From assembly GCA_903896615.1 (NCBI GenBank), contig CAITYM010000087.1, forward strand, positions 22,054 through 86,053: a DNA stretch of 64,000 bases, written 5' to 3'. Each line of letters starts with the position of its first letter. Position 1 is the stretch's first letter. A program made the translations under genes and the position numbers. The notes under the pieces are model-generated. The model was not told the DNA's origin and made no database searches. It saw only the letters and a program-made list of their open reading frames with translations. Shown piece after piece: positions 62,150 to 64,000 of the stretch. The stretch is from an uncultured Burkholderiales bacterium (GTDB lineage Bacteria; Pseudomonadota; Gammaproteobacteria; Burkholderiales; Burkholderiaceae_C).

Positions 62150-63235
62150 ATGAAGCTTGCTACTTATAAAGACGGTACGAGGGATGGTCAATTGGTAGTT
62201 GTATCCAAAGACCTTAGCCAAGCGCATTATGCGTCTCACATTGCATCCAAGATGCAGCAAGTATTAGATGATTGGAATTTTATCTCTCCTCAATTAGAGG
62301 ATTTGTATCAAACACTGAATAGTGGACGCGCTCGACATTGCTTTCCCTTTGACACGAAGATGTGTATGGCACCTTTGCCCCGAGCTTATCAATGGGCGGA
62401 TGGCTCTGCATACATAAATCATGTGGAATTGGTTAGAGCTGCTCGGCATGCAGAAGTGCCAGAGAGTTTTTACACGGACCCCCTTATTTACCAGGGCGGA
62501 AGCGATGATTTTATAGGTCCGAACGATCCAGTTCGTTGCCCCAGTGAGGAGCACGGTATAGATTTTGAGGGAGAGTTAGCCGTTGTAACGTCAGATGTTT
62601 CAATGCAAACGGATGCCATCGACGCAGTTTCATCAATACGGTTGATTATGCTGGCTAACGATGTTTCATTTAGAAACCTAATTCCTCAGGAACTTTCAAA
62701 AGGATTTGGGTTTTTCCAAAGTAAACCAGCAACAGCCTTCTCCCCCGTTGCTGTTACCCCTGATGAGCTTGGAGATGCCTGGAAAAAAGGGCGGGTTCAT
62801 CTGACTCTTACCTGCACCTGGAACGGGCGACGGGTCGGGATGTGTGAGGCAGGTCCTGAGATGACTTTTGGATTTGGAGAGTTGATCGCTCATGCTGCCA
62901 AAACTAGAAATATTCGGGCTGGATCTGTATTTGGAAGCGGTACGATTAGTAATAAAGCGGTTGAAAAGAACGGCAAAAAGGATTGGCCAAAAGGCTACAG
63001 TTGTATTGCTGAAAAGCGCGCAATGGAGTCAATATTAAACGGAGAGCCCAGCACTCCTTTTATGAGCTATGGGGATACGGTCCGCATTGAGATGAAGGGC
63101 TTGGACGGGCAAAGTGTTTTTGGTGCTATCGACCAAAGGATAGCTCCCTTAGTTGACCCAACGCCTTCAACCCTTCCCACTCAGGCTGAACTCGAGGTCG
63201 AGAATTCAGGAAAAGGCAGCGATTTAAGTTTGTAA
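62150..63235 (+). CDS. Fumarylacetoacetate hydrolase family protein
   Basis: MKLATYKDGTRDGQLVVVSKDLSQA...DFEGELAVVTSDVSM...FGFFQSKPATAFSPVAVTPDELG...SGTISNKAVEKNGKK. Confidence 0.93.
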   Translation: MKLATYKDGTRDGQLVVVSKDLSQAHYASHIASKMQQVLDDWNFISPQLEDLYQTLNSGRARHCFPFDTKMCMAPLPRAYQWADGSAYINHVELVRAARHAEVPESFYTDPLIYQGGSDDFIGPNDPVRCPSEEHGIDFEGELAVVTSDVSMQTDAIDAVSSIRLIMLANDVSFRNLIPQELSKGFGFFQSKPATAFSPVAVTPDELGDAWKKGRVHLTLTCTWNGRRVGMCEAGPEMTFGFGELIAHAAKTRNIRAGSVFGSGTISNKAVEKNGKKDWPKGYSCIAEKRAMESILNGEPSTPFMSYGDTVRIEMKGLDGQSVFGAIDQRIAPLVDPTPSTLPTQAELEVENSGKGSDLSL

Positions 63236-63284
63236 GAGTAATTAATCTAAGTACGTAAAAACTCGTTCATTTGCCCCTATCAGC

Positions 63285-63704
63285 CTAGTAGATTTTATCT
63301 AAGGAGTCAAATCCTTTTACTTCGATTGGATTGCCAAATGGATCAAGAAAAAACATAGTCCATTGCTCACCGGGTTGGCCCGCAAAACGAAGGTGTGGTT
63401 TGATCAGGAAATTCACGCCTTTGTCTTCTAGACGTTTGGCTAGTCGCTGCCATTCAGGAACAAGCGTAATCAAACCAAAATGCGGCATGGGTACTTGAGT
63501 GTCACCGACCATGCCAGTTGCCTGGGTTTTAAAAGGAGTTCCTAAGTGCAGGGAAATTTGGTGATCAAAAAAATCAAAATCCACCCAACTGGCGGTTGAT
63601 CTACCTTCCTTACAGCCCAAAATTCCTGAATAAAAGGAGCGAGCGACATCTAGATCTGTAACGTTAAATGAAAAGTGGAATAAACTTCGCATGGTCGGCA
63701 GCAT
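63285..63704 (-). CDS. VOC (glyoxalase/dioxygenase) family protein
   Basis: LFHFSFNVTDLDVARSFYSGILGCKEGRS...FFLDPFGNPIEVKGF. Confidence 0.92.
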   Translation of the reverse strand: MLPTMRSLFHFSFNVTDLDVARSFYSGILGCKEGRSTASWVDFDFFDHQISLHLGTPFKTQATGMVGDTQVPMPHFGLITLVPEWQRLAKRLEDKGVNFLIKPHLRFAGQPGEQWTMFFLDPFGNPIEVKGFDSLDKIY

Positions 63705-63868
63705 TAAATAATTGGTAAGAACGGGATATCAATCAGTACTTAAATGGGCAAAACTACACAAATCACCCTACATCCTAAATCATACCCATATTTAGCAGAT
63801 CATGGTGGAGCGCGTGAATTTAAATCGATACTAAAGCTTGCGCAATTTATTTCTGTATCGCAAATCCA

Positions 63869-64000
63869 GTGTTAGCTAATATCCACCTTATTAGGTTACA
63901 AAGTTTTTACCGTGCTAACTGGATAAAATTGGCAGCGGCTTTTGGCGTAGTGTTTTTGCACTTCATTATTTTTTGGTTTATTCAGCTTCCTCCTTCACAA
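63869..64000 (+). CDS. N-terminus of a membrane-anchored protein cut by window end
   Basis: GTG-initiated open frame: VLANIHLIRLQSFYRANWIKLAAAFGVVFLHFIIFWFIQLPPSQ... with a hydrophobic segment. Confidence 0.4.
   Translation, partial: MLANIHLIRLQSFYRANWIKLAAAFGVVFLHFIIFWFIQLPPSQ

Overview
This 64 kb window is a gene-dense, mostly housekeeping segment of a betaproteobacterial chromosome. It looks like Burkholderiales, probably Comamonadaceae, judging by the DUF3717/DUF1289, DUF3567 and DUF493-lipB-lipA gene families and gene order. Main blocks: topB (partial)-SET methyltransferase-birA; marR<>recA-recX-argC; sucCD; an orphan pilin-like gene; moaC; an M48/BepA-like protease; purB; a minus-strand cfa/DUF1365/FAD-oxidoreductase/SDR/NTF2/DUF3833 cluster next to a periplasmic glutathione peroxidase; rfaE2-glnE; a large YhdP/AsmA-like gene-nitrilase-mltA; a fused indolepyruvate ferredoxin oxidoreductase; dat-DUF493-lipB-lipA; the complete atpI-BEFHAGDC operon; cytochrome c; tRNA-Arg(CCG); rsmI<>gmhA/diaA-BON; yggS/glcD/purU; galE-rfbBDAC-galU; FAH and VOC enzymes. 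I saw no CRISPR array, prophage, rRNA, toxin-antitoxin or defence locus. I did not find a clearly new system. The best leads are (1) the photo-oxidative/lipid-modification-like cluster without its usual sigma/anti-sigma genes, (2) a ~290 bp structured intergenic segment that may be a decayed IS200/IS605-TnpB (omega-RNA-like) remnant, (3) an orphan type IV pilin-like protein with E5 replaced by Q, and (4) several cis-elements: a perfect LexA-type box at recA, an atpD/atpC intercistronic hairpin and long inverted repeats before sucC and the IOR gene. All family names come from reading the translations; no database search was run.
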